Notes under the pieces: model-generated
Database searches by the model: none
The model's input: the letters and a program-made list of their open reading frames with translations, nothing else
What the model was told of the DNA's origin: nothing
Translations under genes and position numbers: made by a program
Origin: Lachnospiraceae bacterium
GTDB lineage: Bacteria; Bacillota; Clostridia; Lachnospirales; Lachnospiraceae
NCBI GenBank assembly: GCA_024698715.1
Contig: JAILRA010000040.1
Location: 1 to 52,706 of the forward strand
Length of the DNA stretch: 52,706 bases
Reading direction: 5' to 3'
Shown: positions 40,060-48,261 of the stretch, one piece after another
How the letters are laid out: the number at the start of each line of letters is the position of its first letter
How positions within the stretch are numbered: position 1 is the first letter of the stretch

Positions 40060-41913
40060 TCACATCAGTACATTTGTGGTTTCGCGTAAATGATTCATCA
40101 ATAGAATTACAAGTAAAATGATATTGACAAGGCCTGCGGGTGCAGCAGTCGCAAAACATATGATTGTTGATATTTTACGGCGTTTTGAAACTTCATAGGA
40201 ATCCGAATAGTATTTGCGTATATACGAGTACTTTTTTAAATCCTCACCGATATGCTTATGGATATATGGTCTTACGGCATCAAACTGATATTCATTTATC
40301 CTGATTTCTTCGGAGGGATTAAATTCTTTCTTATATTTCAAAAGTTCTTTTACCGCAAATTCGTTGAATTCCTTTCTGCTGCTGTCTTCAAGGTTTTTAA
40401 GCAATTCAATCTGTGCTGCGGCTTCGCTGTATGATTCTGAATTAGCCACATAAAACCGGTCATGTTTTTTGTTAAAAATACCGACGTAAAGAATCAGTAC
40501 AGGAATACCGATCGTTATCAGAAAATCTAATACGATTATCCCGTAATTGATCGTGGAAAACATCATGGCAAACGTTAATAATAACTGAGATGCTATGGTT
40601 ATGATCATTGCCACGGTTATGATTATCTTTTCGGTTGGAACTAACAGTGTCGCAATTCCCAAATCCAGTAAAATAAACGAAAAGAAAAAGAAGATTCCAA
40701 TAAAATCCGAATAGTAGATGAAAGATTTATGTGTACCCAAAATATCATAAATGAGTATCAGGTCAAGGCTTATGATACACAAAAAATAGGACACAAAAAC
40801 CAATCTAGAACCTATGTTGAAAAACAGCATGTACTTTTTGTTCGTTTGTTCCGTTTTTTTTGTCGCCTGCTCAATATTGTCTATGATTTCTTTTTTCCTG
40901 TTGCCGAAATCAGTATTTTCAAGATTGTTTAAGAATTGTTCCGATTTTTCTGTAAGTATTCTGTCAAAGCGTTTCTGTTCTTCGGATAATGCAGTCTTTT
41001 GCAAATTAAGGTCTGAGGCGCTGTTTTCTTTTAAAAATTTGTCAATGTTTGCGGCGAGGTTTTTAATCGCATCGTCTTTTCCAAGAAGCTGAGCCTGTTT
41101 GGTGGCAAAAGCCCTGGGAAGTTCTTCGGGGTTGTCACATGCAAAGAACATCATTTTATCGGGGTCTTTCTCCATAAGTTTAAGGAATCTTCCCCACTCG
41201 TTCTTTACCCAGACGGAAGTGAAATACTCCGCTTTGGTACCGATTACAGCCATAGCTTTTGAACTCTTTAATGCCGCAAAGATATAGGGCTCGTAATCTA
41301 TGCTTAATTTGTCTTTTAAAGTCTCCCTTGCGAAGAACACTTTATATCCACTGCCTGTCAATTCATGGTAGAGTTCTTCGGCAAGCGTGACATCTTCGGT
41401 TTTCTCGCCTGAATCCGCATTCGTTTCCTTATAGCAGATAAAAGCATCATAAGGCTTTTCATTTGAGGCTATGTTAAGGTACTTTTCCTGAATTTTCGCT
41501 ATTTCCTTGGCGGATTTTTTTAACTGTTCTTTCTGTTTCTCATCCGCAAGTTCGAAAGCTTCGACAAAACATCTCGAATTTAAGAAACTTACGTCTTTAA
41601 TTCTGTGAAGAGTCGGAAAATATCTGCTCGAGATCGGATCCGGAACATATTCGATACCGTACTCGCAGAGAGCCTGGGACCAGAGGACATCCACGGAGGG
41701 TGTATTCTCCGAAAGGATGATGTCGTATACGGAATATGCATGGTCGAACTCGCATTGCTGTCTTAACTTGTTGGCACGGTTTAACTGATTGATATACTTG
41801 CCCGCGTCGCCGCCGATGATGTTGATGTTGCCGCAATACTCGCACTCGCAGGTGGAACTTACGATTTTAAGCGGCGCACCGCAACACTGACAATTCAAAG
41901 ATTCAATACTCAT
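40060..41913 (-). CDS. Zinc-ribbon/TIR/transmembrane protein (TIR paralogue 1)
   Basis: The 617-residue protein has an N-terminal zinc ribbon (LNCQCCGAPLK, then CECEYCGNI) and a helical region to about 150. The TIR domain spans about 154-290 (YDAFICYKETN, SGYKVFFARETL, KAMAVIGTKAEYFTSVWVKN). Glu239 in WVKNEWGRF is placed like the catalytic Glu of SARM1-type NADases. The C-terminal half has about four membrane helices and coiled coils. The start (41913) has GGAGGGG. It is a tandem paralogue of the upstream gene. A NAD-depleting effector role is inferred. Confidence 0.88.
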   Translation of the reverse strand: MSIESLNCQCCGAPLKIVSSTCECEYCGNINIIGGDAGKYINQLNRANKLRQQCEFDHAYSVYDIILSENTPSVDVLWSQALCEYGIEYVPDPISSRYFPTLHRIKDVSFLNSRCFVEAFELADEKQKEQLKKSAKEIAKIQEKYLNIASNEKPYDAFICYKETNADSGEKTEDVTLAEELYHELTGSGYKVFFARETLKDKLSIDYEPYIFAALKSSKAMAVIGTKAEYFTSVWVKNEWGRFLKLMEKDPDKMMFFACDNPEELPRAFATKQAQLLGKDDAIKNLAANIDKFLKENSASDLNLQKTALSEEQKRFDRILTEKSEQFLNNLENTDFGNRKKEIIDNIEQATKKTEQTNKKYMLFFNIGSRLVFVSYFLCIISLDLILIYDILGTHKSFIYYSDFIGIFFFFSFILLDLGIATLLVPTEKIIITVAMIITIASQLLLTFAMMFSTINYGIIVLDFLITIGIPVLILYVGIFNKKHDRFYVANSESYSEAAAQIELLKNLEDSSRKEFNEFAVKELLKYKKEFNPSEEIRINEYQFDAVRPYIHKHIGEDLKKYSYIRKYYSDSYEVSKRRKISTIICFATAAPAGLVNIILLVILLMNHLRETTNVLM

Positions 41914-42013
41914 TATTCCCCTCCGTCTTGTTAGAAATAGTCCGGAAAATCTATTTTAAATGCATAAAACGATCTGAAAAAATGAACATGCATCGTTTGC
42001 CGGAAATGTTACC

Positions 42014-43876
42014 CTAAAGGCATAAATTGATATCAAATGTATCTGCAAATATCGAAAAAGCACGGGATGCCAGAATTATTACCATGCTGATCGTTGAAAA
42101 TAATATTGCGGTCGAACCATAAATGATCGTAAACATATTTCGATTTTTTGTCAGGTCCGGCGTATCCAGCATAAAATCATTCATTTTGTACAGAAAATCA
42201 ATATCTTTTTTGATCTGTTCGTCTACTGCCGGCTTAACATCGTCAAAATGATAATCTTTTATTTCAGCTTTAACATCAAAGTCCGGATTCAGTTCCTCAA
42301 GCTGTTTTGCATCATACTCAAGGAATTCTTGTTTTGCGATATCTTCAAGATCTCTAAAAGATTTTTTTATAGACTCTGCTTTTTCAAATGATCTCATATT
42401 TTCAGCAAAAGTTCTGTTTTTTCTTCTGACAAATCCGAATAAAAATATCAATATCGGAACGGCAAACATGGTTAGCGTGTCGGAAACAGGGAAGAAAATG
42501 TAGTTGACAATATACGAAAGAGATGCCACCGATAAAAGAAATGTTCCCGCTCGGAACAGCATCATGAAGTTTTCCGCTTCCGGATCTGCCTTGTTTAAGG
42601 TGACGTAATTTAAAAATACCATTGATGAAAACAGTACAAACAATCCCCCATAGAGTAGGATTGTAAGAACGATACCGAATATACCGTGGTTCCATATATA
42701 AGCATCGTCATTGTAATGTCTGATTATGGAAACGGCATAGAAAATATGTATGAAACTGAATGATAAAAGCAATACCGAACCTATGTGAAATGATTTTTCG
42801 TAGATTTTTTTTGTAACCATTGCAGTTTTGCTTAAATCGGATAAATCCTGCATCAGCTTTCTTTCTTTTTCACTGTATTTTGTTCGGTACAGACTGTTTG
42901 CATAATTTTTAGCCTTCTCCGCGATTATCCGGTCGTATTCTTCCTGATCCAGCAGCGGTTTCCGGTTTTCGGATTTTTTTGTTAAAGTGCCCGATAAATA
43001 CTTCACTATATTGGCAGCGAGATTTTTGATCGCTCTGTCATTGCCGAGAAGCTGGGCCTGTTTGGATGCAAAAGCCCTGGGCAGTTCTTCGGGATTGTCG
43101 CATGCAAAGAACATCATTTTCTCGGGGTTCTTTTCCATGAGCTTAAGGAATCTTCCCCACTCATTCTTCACCCATACTGAAGTGAAATACTCCGCCTTGG
43201 TTCCGATCACTGCCATTGCTTTCGCGCTCTTTAACGCCGCAAAGATATAGGGTTCGTAATCTATGCTTAACTTTTCTTTCAGTGTCTCCCTTGCAAAGAA
43301 TACTTTAAGTCCGTAGCCCGTCAGTTCATTGTAGAGCTCTTCGGCAAGGCTGACATCTTCAGTCATCTCGCCCGTTTCGGTATCGGTTTCTTTGTAACAG
43401 ATGAAAACGTCGTAAGGATCCTCGTTTGAGGCTATATTAAGATATTCTTCCTGAATTCTTGCTATTTCTTCGGCTGCGGAATTTAACTGCTTTTTCTGTT
43501 CATCGTCGGCAAGTTCGAGAGCTTCGGTAAAACAGCGCGAATTCAAAAAGTTTATGTCCTTGATCCTGTGAAGTGTCGGAAAATATCTGCTCGAAACAGG
43601 ATCCGGAACATACTCGATCCCGTATTCGCAAAGTGCCTGGGACCAGAGAATATCCGCGGAAGGAGTATTTTCTGAAAGAATGGCGTCGTACATGGAATAT
43701 GCACTGTCAAACTCGCATTGCTGTCTTAATTTGTTGGCGCGGTTTAACTGATTGATATACTTACCCGCATCGCCGCCGATTATATTGATGTTGCCGCAAT
43801 ACTCGCACTCGCAAGTGGAACTTACGATCTTGAGCGGCGCACCGCAACACTGACAATTCAAAGATTCAATTCCCAT
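42014..43876 (-). CDS. Zinc-ribbon/TIR/transmembrane protein (TIR paralogue 2)
   Basis: The 620-residue protein starts at 43876 with GGAGGGG five bases upstream. The frame stays open for 59 codons further, but only through repeat array B, so that extension is rejected. The first 300 residues are nearly identical to TIR paralogue 1 (same zinc ribbon, TIR motifs YDVFICYKETD, KVFFARETLKEKLS and the putative catalytic Glu in WVKNEWGRF). The membrane/coiled-coil half has diverged strongly. The 5' untranslated sequence is also conserved, so the duplication included the translation signals. Confidence 0.88.
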   Translation of the reverse strand: MGIESLNCQCCGAPLKIVSSTCECEYCGNINIIGGDAGKYINQLNRANKLRQQCEFDSAYSMYDAILSENTPSADILWSQALCEYGIEYVPDPVSSRYFPTLHRIKDINFLNSRCFTEALELADDEQKKQLNSAAEEIARIQEEYLNIASNEDPYDVFICYKETDTETGEMTEDVSLAEELYNELTGYGLKVFFARETLKEKLSIDYEPYIFAALKSAKAMAVIGTKAEYFTSVWVKNEWGRFLKLMEKNPEKMMFFACDNPEELPRAFASKQAQLLGNDRAIKNLAANIVKYLSGTLTKKSENRKPLLDQEEYDRIIAEKAKNYANSLYRTKYSEKERKLMQDLSDLSKTAMVTKKIYEKSFHIGSVLLLSFSFIHIFYAVSIIRHYNDDAYIWNHGIFGIVLTILLYGGLFVLFSSMVFLNYVTLNKADPEAENFMMLFRAGTFLLSVASLSYIVNYIFFPVSDTLTMFAVPILIFLFGFVRRKNRTFAENMRSFEKAESIKKSFRDLEDIAKQEFLEYDAKQLEELNPDFDVKAEIKDYHFDDVKPAVDEQIKKDIDFLYKMNDFMLDTPDLTKNRNMFTIIYGSTAILFSTISMVIILASRAFSIFADTFDINLCL

Positions 43877-43921
43877 TATTCCCCTCCGTCTTAAGCCGAT
43901 GAATCTCGTAAAGGTGCAGAT

Positions 43922-44213
43922 TACAGAAGACTGTATGATTTGCAAAATCATATATCTGCAAAAGGCTGTAGGTATTTGCAAAACTGTATGTACCTTCAGA
44001 AACAGCAGGTGACTACAGTAGACTGTATGATCTGCAAAATCATATATCTGCAAAAGTCTGTAAGTACCTGCAAAACATATGTACCTTCAGAAACAGCAGG
44101 TGACTACAGAAGACTGTATGATCTGCAAAATCATATGTCTGCAAAAGTCTGTAGGAACCTGCAAAACATATGTACCTTCAGAAACAGCAGGTGACTACAG
44201 TAGACTGTTTTAA
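43922..44213. repeat. Tandem array B: 91/92-bp units upstream of TIR paralogue 2
   Basis: Units start at 43922, 44014 and 44105, with a partial one at 44196. Each begins TACAG(A/T)AGACTGTATGAT and contains several CTGCAAAA submotifs and a CAGCAGGTGAC end. The period (91/92) is not a multiple of three, so the open frames across it are not coding. It occupies the region where the TIR promoter should be. Confidence 0.9.
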
Positions 44214-44329
44214 CTGCAATTTTATTATACTATATAGAGACCTATGCGAAAATGATTTATATTTCAAAAAAGTGCCGACAATACCGACACTAAAGCGAAA
44301 ATGGATGATATATTTCTCTGTTTGTGGGG
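44214..44329. other. Short unique spacer between arrays B and C
   Basis: These 116 AT-rich bases separate two unrelated tandem arrays. I see no gene or clear promoter. With the arrays it makes a 943-base stretch without a gene (43877-44819). Confidence 0.5.
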
Positions 44330-44755
44330 GATTACGCGTTTTTCAGTCGATTTGCTAATTTTGCGGGTAGTTTTTGAGGGGTTGGAGAGTAAGACTACGC
44401 GCGTTTCAGACATTTCTTGAATTTCTCGCGTAGGTTTTCATTGGGAAAGCGCTCCGGACTACGCGCGTTACAGGGATTTCTTGAATTTCTCGCGTAAGTT
44501 TTCATTGATAAAGCACCTCAGACTACGTGCGTTTCAGACATTTCTTGAATTACGCGTGTAGATTTCATTGAGAAAGTACTCCGGACTAAGCGCATTTCAG
44601 ACATTTCTTGAATTACGCGTGTATATTTTCATTGAGAAAGGACTCCGGACTACGCGCGTTTCAGACATTTCCTGAATTTCGCAGGTAGGTTTCATTGAGT
44701 CGGCGACATGGATTACGCGCATTTCAGGGAATGTTGGGCTTATGCGCGTAGGCTC
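44330..44755. repeat. Tandem array C: seven 63/64-bp units with internal dyads
   Basis: Units start at 44330, 44393, 44457, 44521, 44584, 44648 and 44711. Each begins GACTACGCGCGTTTCAGACA and contains a matching CGCGTA about 30 bases later, so each can form a CTACGCG/CGCGTAG stem around an inner TTCA/TGAA stem. Spacing alternates between 63 and 64, close to six helical turns. Outer units are the most diverged. Confidence 0.9.
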
Positions 44756-44819
44756 ATTAGAAAATTATTTTTTCATCTAATGATTCTATGCTAAAATATA
44801 ATAAAAAACAGAGGAATTC

Positions 44820-45041
44820 ATGGGTATTCTAATAAGCGAAACTACAAAAGAAGAACGACGGCAGATTGTTGAAGAAGCAATCGGAAACATTAGCGGAGCC
44901 TGTGACGGATGCATGGCCGGATTGGCGGAGATGTATGAAGATTATATAGACGGGAAAAGAGAGATCCGTGAAATAAATATGGAGTTTCGTGCCGGGTATA
45001 TTTCCGGAGAGGAAACATCCGGAAGCAGTTGTTGCAAATGA
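44820..45041 (+). CDS. Small CDGC-motif protein, 73 aa
   Basis: The start has AGAGGAA upstream, and a TAAAATATAAT promoter-like stretch lies at 44792-44802. The protein is mostly helical (TTKEERRQIVEEAIGNISGA), then has C-D-G-C-M-A-G near residue 30, an acidic helix and a C-terminal Cys pair. Similar short proteins are common in Lachnospiraceae and are sometimes mislabelled as PurH; they do not resemble the real bifunctional enzyme. Redox or metal binding through the Cys residues is possible. Function unknown. Confidence 0.7.
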   Translation: MGILISETTKEERRQIVEEAIGNISGACDGCMAGLAEMYEDYIDGKREIREINMEFRAGYISGEETSGSSCCK

Positions 45042-45089
45042 AATGCATTAACCCCATGGTTTTGATCTTTATAATTCTGTTTCGTCAGA

Positions 45090-45274
45090 TAACCGTGTGA
45101 CAGGGTTTGACTTTTGTTTCGGCAAATAACCGTGTGACAGGGTTCGACCTTTGTTTCGGCAGATAACCGTGTGACAGGGTTCGACATTTGTTTCGGCAAA
45201 TAATTGTGAGACAAGGTTCGACCTTTGTTTCGGCTAATAACAGTGTGACAAGGTACAGCCTTTGTTACAGAAAA
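45090..45274. repeat. Tandem array D: five 37-bp units
   Basis: Units start exactly 37 bases apart at 45090, 45127, 45164, 45201 and 45238. The consensus is TAACCGTGTGACAGGGTTCG followed by ACCTTTGTTTCGGCAGA. A degenerate unit may precede it from about 45050. Same period as array A but unrelated sequence. It ends just upstream of the response-regulator gene. Confidence 0.9.
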
Positions 45275-45308
45275 TGATTTTTAATAGCGTAGTGTGAGGT
45301 GAATCGGC

Positions 45309-46025
45309 TTGATAATTCAGATAGTGGAAGATGATAAATCACTTAGCGAGGGAATATCCATATCTCTCGGAGATTATTCGGACGGTTTTTATAAAGAATA
45401 CAAAATAGAAACCGCAAAGGCGGGCTTTGACAGATATGGTGAAGAGATAAGTCTTATAATACTTGATCTTAATCTTCCGGATGGAATTGGCTATGATTAT
45501 CTAAAATACGTAAGAGAAAAAAGTTCTGTTCCCGTTCTTATTCTTACGGCAAATAATCTTGAGATGGATGAAGTTACCGGACTCACTATGGGGGCAGATG
45601 ATTTTCTTACAAAACCGTTCAGTCTTGCGGTTCTAAGAGCCAGGGTAAATGCGCTGGTACGCCGCAGTCAGATGACAGGAAACGGAAAATCGGACGATAA
45701 AAATGAAAGCTCTTCAAATGAAAAGTCCGGAGTATATAAGATCGACGATATGGTATTTGATTTTGACAAAATCACTTTCAGAAAGGGCGAAGAAGAAATG
45801 TTCCTCAGTGTGAATGAGCAGAAACTTTTAAAGGTATTTTTGGATAACAAGGGTATGCTTCTTACAAGGGATACGCTTATCGAAAGGATTTGGGGCGACA
45901 GCGGCGAGTTTGTAGAAGAAAATGCTTTATCCGTAACCATTAACCGTTTAAGAAGCAAGATAGAAGGCTCCGGAGAAGATAAGCATATCAACACTGTATA
46001 CGGACAGGGATACAGATTTGAGTAA
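45309..46025 (+). CDS. OmpR-family response regulator
   Basis: The 238-residue protein starts at TTG 45309 with GAGGTGA six bases upstream. The receiver domain has the acidic pair near residue 8, phosphoacceptor Asp53 in LIILDLNLPDG, the LTAN Thr region and KPF near 105. The C-terminal winged helix (FDFDKITFRKGEEEMFLSVN, then RLRSKIEG and YGQGYRFE) is typical OmpR/PhoB type. The partner kinase follows 151 bases later, and an FtsX-type exporter is further downstream, the usual order of peptide-antibiotic sensing modules. Confidence 0.92.
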   Translation: MIIQIVEDDKSLSEGISISLGDYSDGFYKEYKIETAKAGFDRYGEEISLIILDLNLPDGIGYDYLKYVREKSSVPVLILTANNLEMDEVTGLTMGADDFLTKPFSLAVLRARVNALVRRSQMTGNGKSDDKNESSSNEKSGVYKIDDMVFDFDKITFRKGEEEMFLSVNEQKLLKVFLDNKGMLLTRDTLIERIWGDSGEFVEENALSVTINRLRSKIEGSGEDKHINTVYGQGYRFE

Positions 46026-46081
46026 AATCGGAAGACTGAACGGATGCAGTTAAACAAATAGATTGAGTTTATTGATCAAAT

Positions 46082-46134
46082 TGTAAACATCTATGAAAAA
46101 GTTTAAATGTTCAACTTTTATAATAGCGTTTACA
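46082..46134 (+). promoter_or_regulatory. Dyad around a TATAAT between response regulator and kinase genes
   Basis: TGTAAAC (46082-46088) and GTTTACA (46128-46134) are inverted copies flanking a perfect TATAAT (46119-46124). No matching -35 is seen. This might be an activator-dependent internal promoter of the kinase gene; weak evidence. Confidence 0.3.
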
Positions 46135-46176
46135 TTAAACCAAATAAAAAAGATCACAAAAAAGAGGATTATGTAA

Positions 46177-47085
46177 TTGTTTACAAATAAAGTAATTGAA
46201 AGACTGGACCAGATGCTTGACGACGCAATGAACGGTACATTCTCGGAAAGCAGTTATGACGAGACAAAACTTTCCAGACTTGAATCCAAGTGGAAAGAGT
46301 TCCTCGGAACATCGGTCCTTTCGAATCAGAATCTTGAAGCTGAAAGACACAGACTTGAACAGTTTATATCGGATATATCGCATCAGACCAAGACGCCCAT
46401 GACCAACATCAAGATGTATACCGAACTTTTGTGTGAAGAGGTAAATGATCTTCAGGAAAAAGAAACTGATGGCATCGGAAGTGAAGATGACAGTGCGACA
46501 AAAGATTCGGTAAAAAAGATAAAGAAGTATGCGGAAGAGATAGCAAGGCAGAATGTGAGACTTGAATTTTTGATCGATTCGCTTACGAAGCTCTCACGCC
46601 TTGAAAGCGGTACGCTTGAAGTTGTAGCAAGTCCTTCTGCAATAAATGAACTTGTTAAGGCCGGTGTATCCGCCGTAAAACCGAAAGCGGACAGGAAGAA
46701 TATTTCGTTCGTGATCTCCGATGCAGAGAAAGAGCCTTCGGTAATTGCTTCTTTTGATATGAAATGGACTCTGGAAGCGCTGATAAATGTACTGGATAAC
46801 GCAGTCAAGTATTCTCCGGAAGGCGGAAAGATTGAAGTGAGTCTTTCGGAAACGGAAATGTACGTGGCAATTCATGTTATAGATGAGGGACAGGGAATTT
46901 CGGAAGAAGAAGCAACCAAGATCTTCGGAAGATTCTTCAGAGGAAGCGAAGTTCAGCAGGACGACGGCGTAGGAATCGGTCTTTACCTGACGAGAGAGAT
47001 TCTTTCGAAGGAAGACGGATTCATTAAAGTTGTATCAAATGAAAAGAGAAAAGGCGGGGAGTTTGTACTGTATCTAAGGAAATAG
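46177..47085 (+). CDS. Sensor histidine kinase lacking membrane segments
   Basis: The 302-residue protein starts at TTG 46177 behind AAGAGG. It begins with a soluble helical segment, then the DHp domain with FISDISHQTKTPMTN (His69). The HATPase follows with N box WTLEALINVLDNAVKYS, G1 VIDEGQGIS, F box and G2 GVGIGLYLTREI. The usual two N-terminal membrane helices of the BceS-like kinases are absent and no alternative upstream start restores them. It may sense through the transporter, an internal signal, or be truncated. Confidence 0.88.
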   Translation: MFTNKVIERLDQMLDDAMNGTFSESSYDETKLSRLESKWKEFLGTSVLSNQNLEAERHRLEQFISDISHQTKTPMTNIKMYTELLCEEVNDLQEKETDGIGSEDDSATKDSVKKIKKYAEEIARQNVRLEFLIDSLTKLSRLESGTLEVVASPSAINELVKAGVSAVKPKADRKNISFVISDAEKEPSVIASFDMKWTLEALINVLDNAVKYSPEGGKIEVSLSETEMYVAIHVIDEGQGISEEEATKIFGRFFRGSEVQQDDGVGIGLYLTREILSKEDGFIKVVSNEKRKGGEFVLYLRK

Positions 47086-47130
47086 TTAATTGGGGATATA
47101 AGTAGTTTCAAAATATATAAAAATTTTTAG

Positions 47131-47360
47131 GTTGGAGAAGATTTCCGGATTATAATTTTTTTAAATTGGAAAAAACTTCCGGATTATATATTTTTAAGTT
47201 GTAAAAAATTTCCGAAAAAAATATTATAAGTTGGAAAAGGCTTCCGGAATATCTATTTTTGAGTTGGAGAAGATTTCCGGATTATTTATTTTAGGATTGA
47301 AAAGATTTCCGTAATAAAATAGTTTTGGCAGGAAAAGACTTTTGCATAGATATTATTTTG
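47131..47360. repeat. Tandem array E: about seven 33-bp AT-rich units
   Basis: Units with the core TTGGAAAAGATTTCCGGATT recur about every 33 bases (anchor positions 47132, 47166, 47199, 47231, 47264, 47297, 47335), becoming degenerate to the right. Each contains GGAAA/TTTCC, a short hairpin. It fills most of the 475-base gap between the kinase and ABC transporter genes. Confidence 0.85.
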
Positions 47361-47410
47361 AGTGAAATCATTTACGGTATAAATTGATTTAAATATTTGG
47401 AAAACCTAGT

Positions 47411-47450
47411 AAAAATGAGTAATTCAAACATACGAATTGCTCATTTTTTT
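47411..47450 (+). terminator. Intrinsic terminator ahead of the ABC exporter
   Basis: AAAAATGAGTAATTC (47411-47425) pairs with GAATTGCTCATTTTT (47434-47448), 15 positions with one wobble, followed by T-rich sequence. It isolates the exporter genes from the two-component genes. Confidence 0.85.
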
Positions 47451-47454
47451 AATT

Positions 47455-47470
47455 CTTTCAAAAGTGAAAG
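47455..47470 (+). promoter_or_regulatory. Candidate response-regulator operator before the exporter
   Basis: The dyad CTTTCA-AAAG-TGAAAG lies between the terminator and the exporter start, where a BceR-type regulator would be expected to bind. Inferred from position and symmetry only. Confidence 0.35.
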
Positions 47471-47560
47471 ATTTGAGAAATAATCTGGAAAGAAGTGTAT
47501 GTTACTATGAGTACAGTTGAAAAACAAACGAGAAAAAAATTGCTAACACGGAGGACTGAA

Positions 47561-48223
47561 ATGAGTATATTAGTTGCAGAGCATTTAAAGAAATATTACG
47601 GCGAAGGCGAAAGCCTGGTGAAGGCACTCGATGATGTGAGCCTTCAGGTTGAAAGAGGCGAGTTCGTCAGCATCATAGGAACAAGCGGAAGCGGTAAGTC
47701 AACGCTGCTTCACATGCTTGGAGGCCTTGATAATCCTACTGAGGGAAAAGTAATAATTGATGATAAAGATATCTCAAATCTGAAGGGCGACGATCTTTGC
47801 ATTTTCAGACGGAGAAAGATCGGATTTATTTTTCAGAGTTTCAATCTGGTTCCTTCGATCAGCGTATATGAAAACATTGTTCTTCCGATCAAACTTGACG
47901 GAAAGAAAGTTGATAAAGAATTCGTGGATAACGTAATTGAAACACTTGGCCTTACCAATAAACTTGACAGGATTCCGTCAAAGCTTTCCGGAGGGCAACA
48001 GCAGAGAGTGGCGATAGCGAGAGCGCTTGCATCAAAGCCCGCGATCATACTTGCGGATGAGCCGACAGGTAACCTGGACAGCAAGACAAGCCAGGATGTT
48101 CTGGGGCTTCTTAAGACAACAGGAAAGAAATTCAATCAGACGATCGTGATGATCACACATAACGATGAAATAGCACAGATGGCCGACAGAACTATAAGAA
48201 TTGAAGACGGACATATTGTTTAG
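47561..48223 (+). CDS. ABC transporter ATP-binding protein (MacB/BceA type)
   Basis: The 220-residue ATPase has Walker A GTSGSGKSTLL, Q-loop IFQSFNL, signature LSGGQQQRVAIARAL, Walker B IILADEPTGNLD and H-loop MITHNDE. I start at ATG 47561 behind GGAGG; an in-frame ATG at 47495 would add 22 residues with no homologous look. The DEPTGNLDS type belongs to exporters working with FtsX-like permeases, often for antimicrobial peptide detoxification or sensing. The permease gene follows after 38 bases. Confidence 0.93.
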   Translation: MSILVAEHLKKYYGEGESLVKALDDVSLQVERGEFVSIIGTSGSGKSTLLHMLGGLDNPTEGKVIIDDKDISNLKGDDLCIFRRRKIGFIFQSFNLVPSISVYENIVLPIKLDGKKVDKEFVDNVIETLGLTNKLDRIPSKLSGGQQQRVAIARALASKPAIILADEPTGNLDSKTSQDVLGLLKTTGKKFNQTIVMITHNDEIAQMADRTIRIEDGHIV

Positions 48224-48261
48224 GCATAAGAAAAAATCAGACAGACAAGAAGGAAAAGAAA

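Noticed and set aside
43877..44053. 59-residue N-terminal extension of TIR paralogue 2
   Set aside because: It is open only through repeat array B, has no ribosome site, and the conserved start with GGAGGGG is at 43876.
43940..44194. 84-residue plus-strand protein across array B
   Set aside because: The 91-base period shifts frame at each unit, so the peptide does not repeat; no ribosome site.
44820..45041. PurH annotation for the small CDGC protein
   Set aside because: At 73 residues it cannot be the bifunctional enzyme and shares none of its motifs.
38944..45274. CRISPR arrays (37-bp periodic repeats)
   Set aside because: Units follow each other without unique spacers, and no cas gene is in the window.
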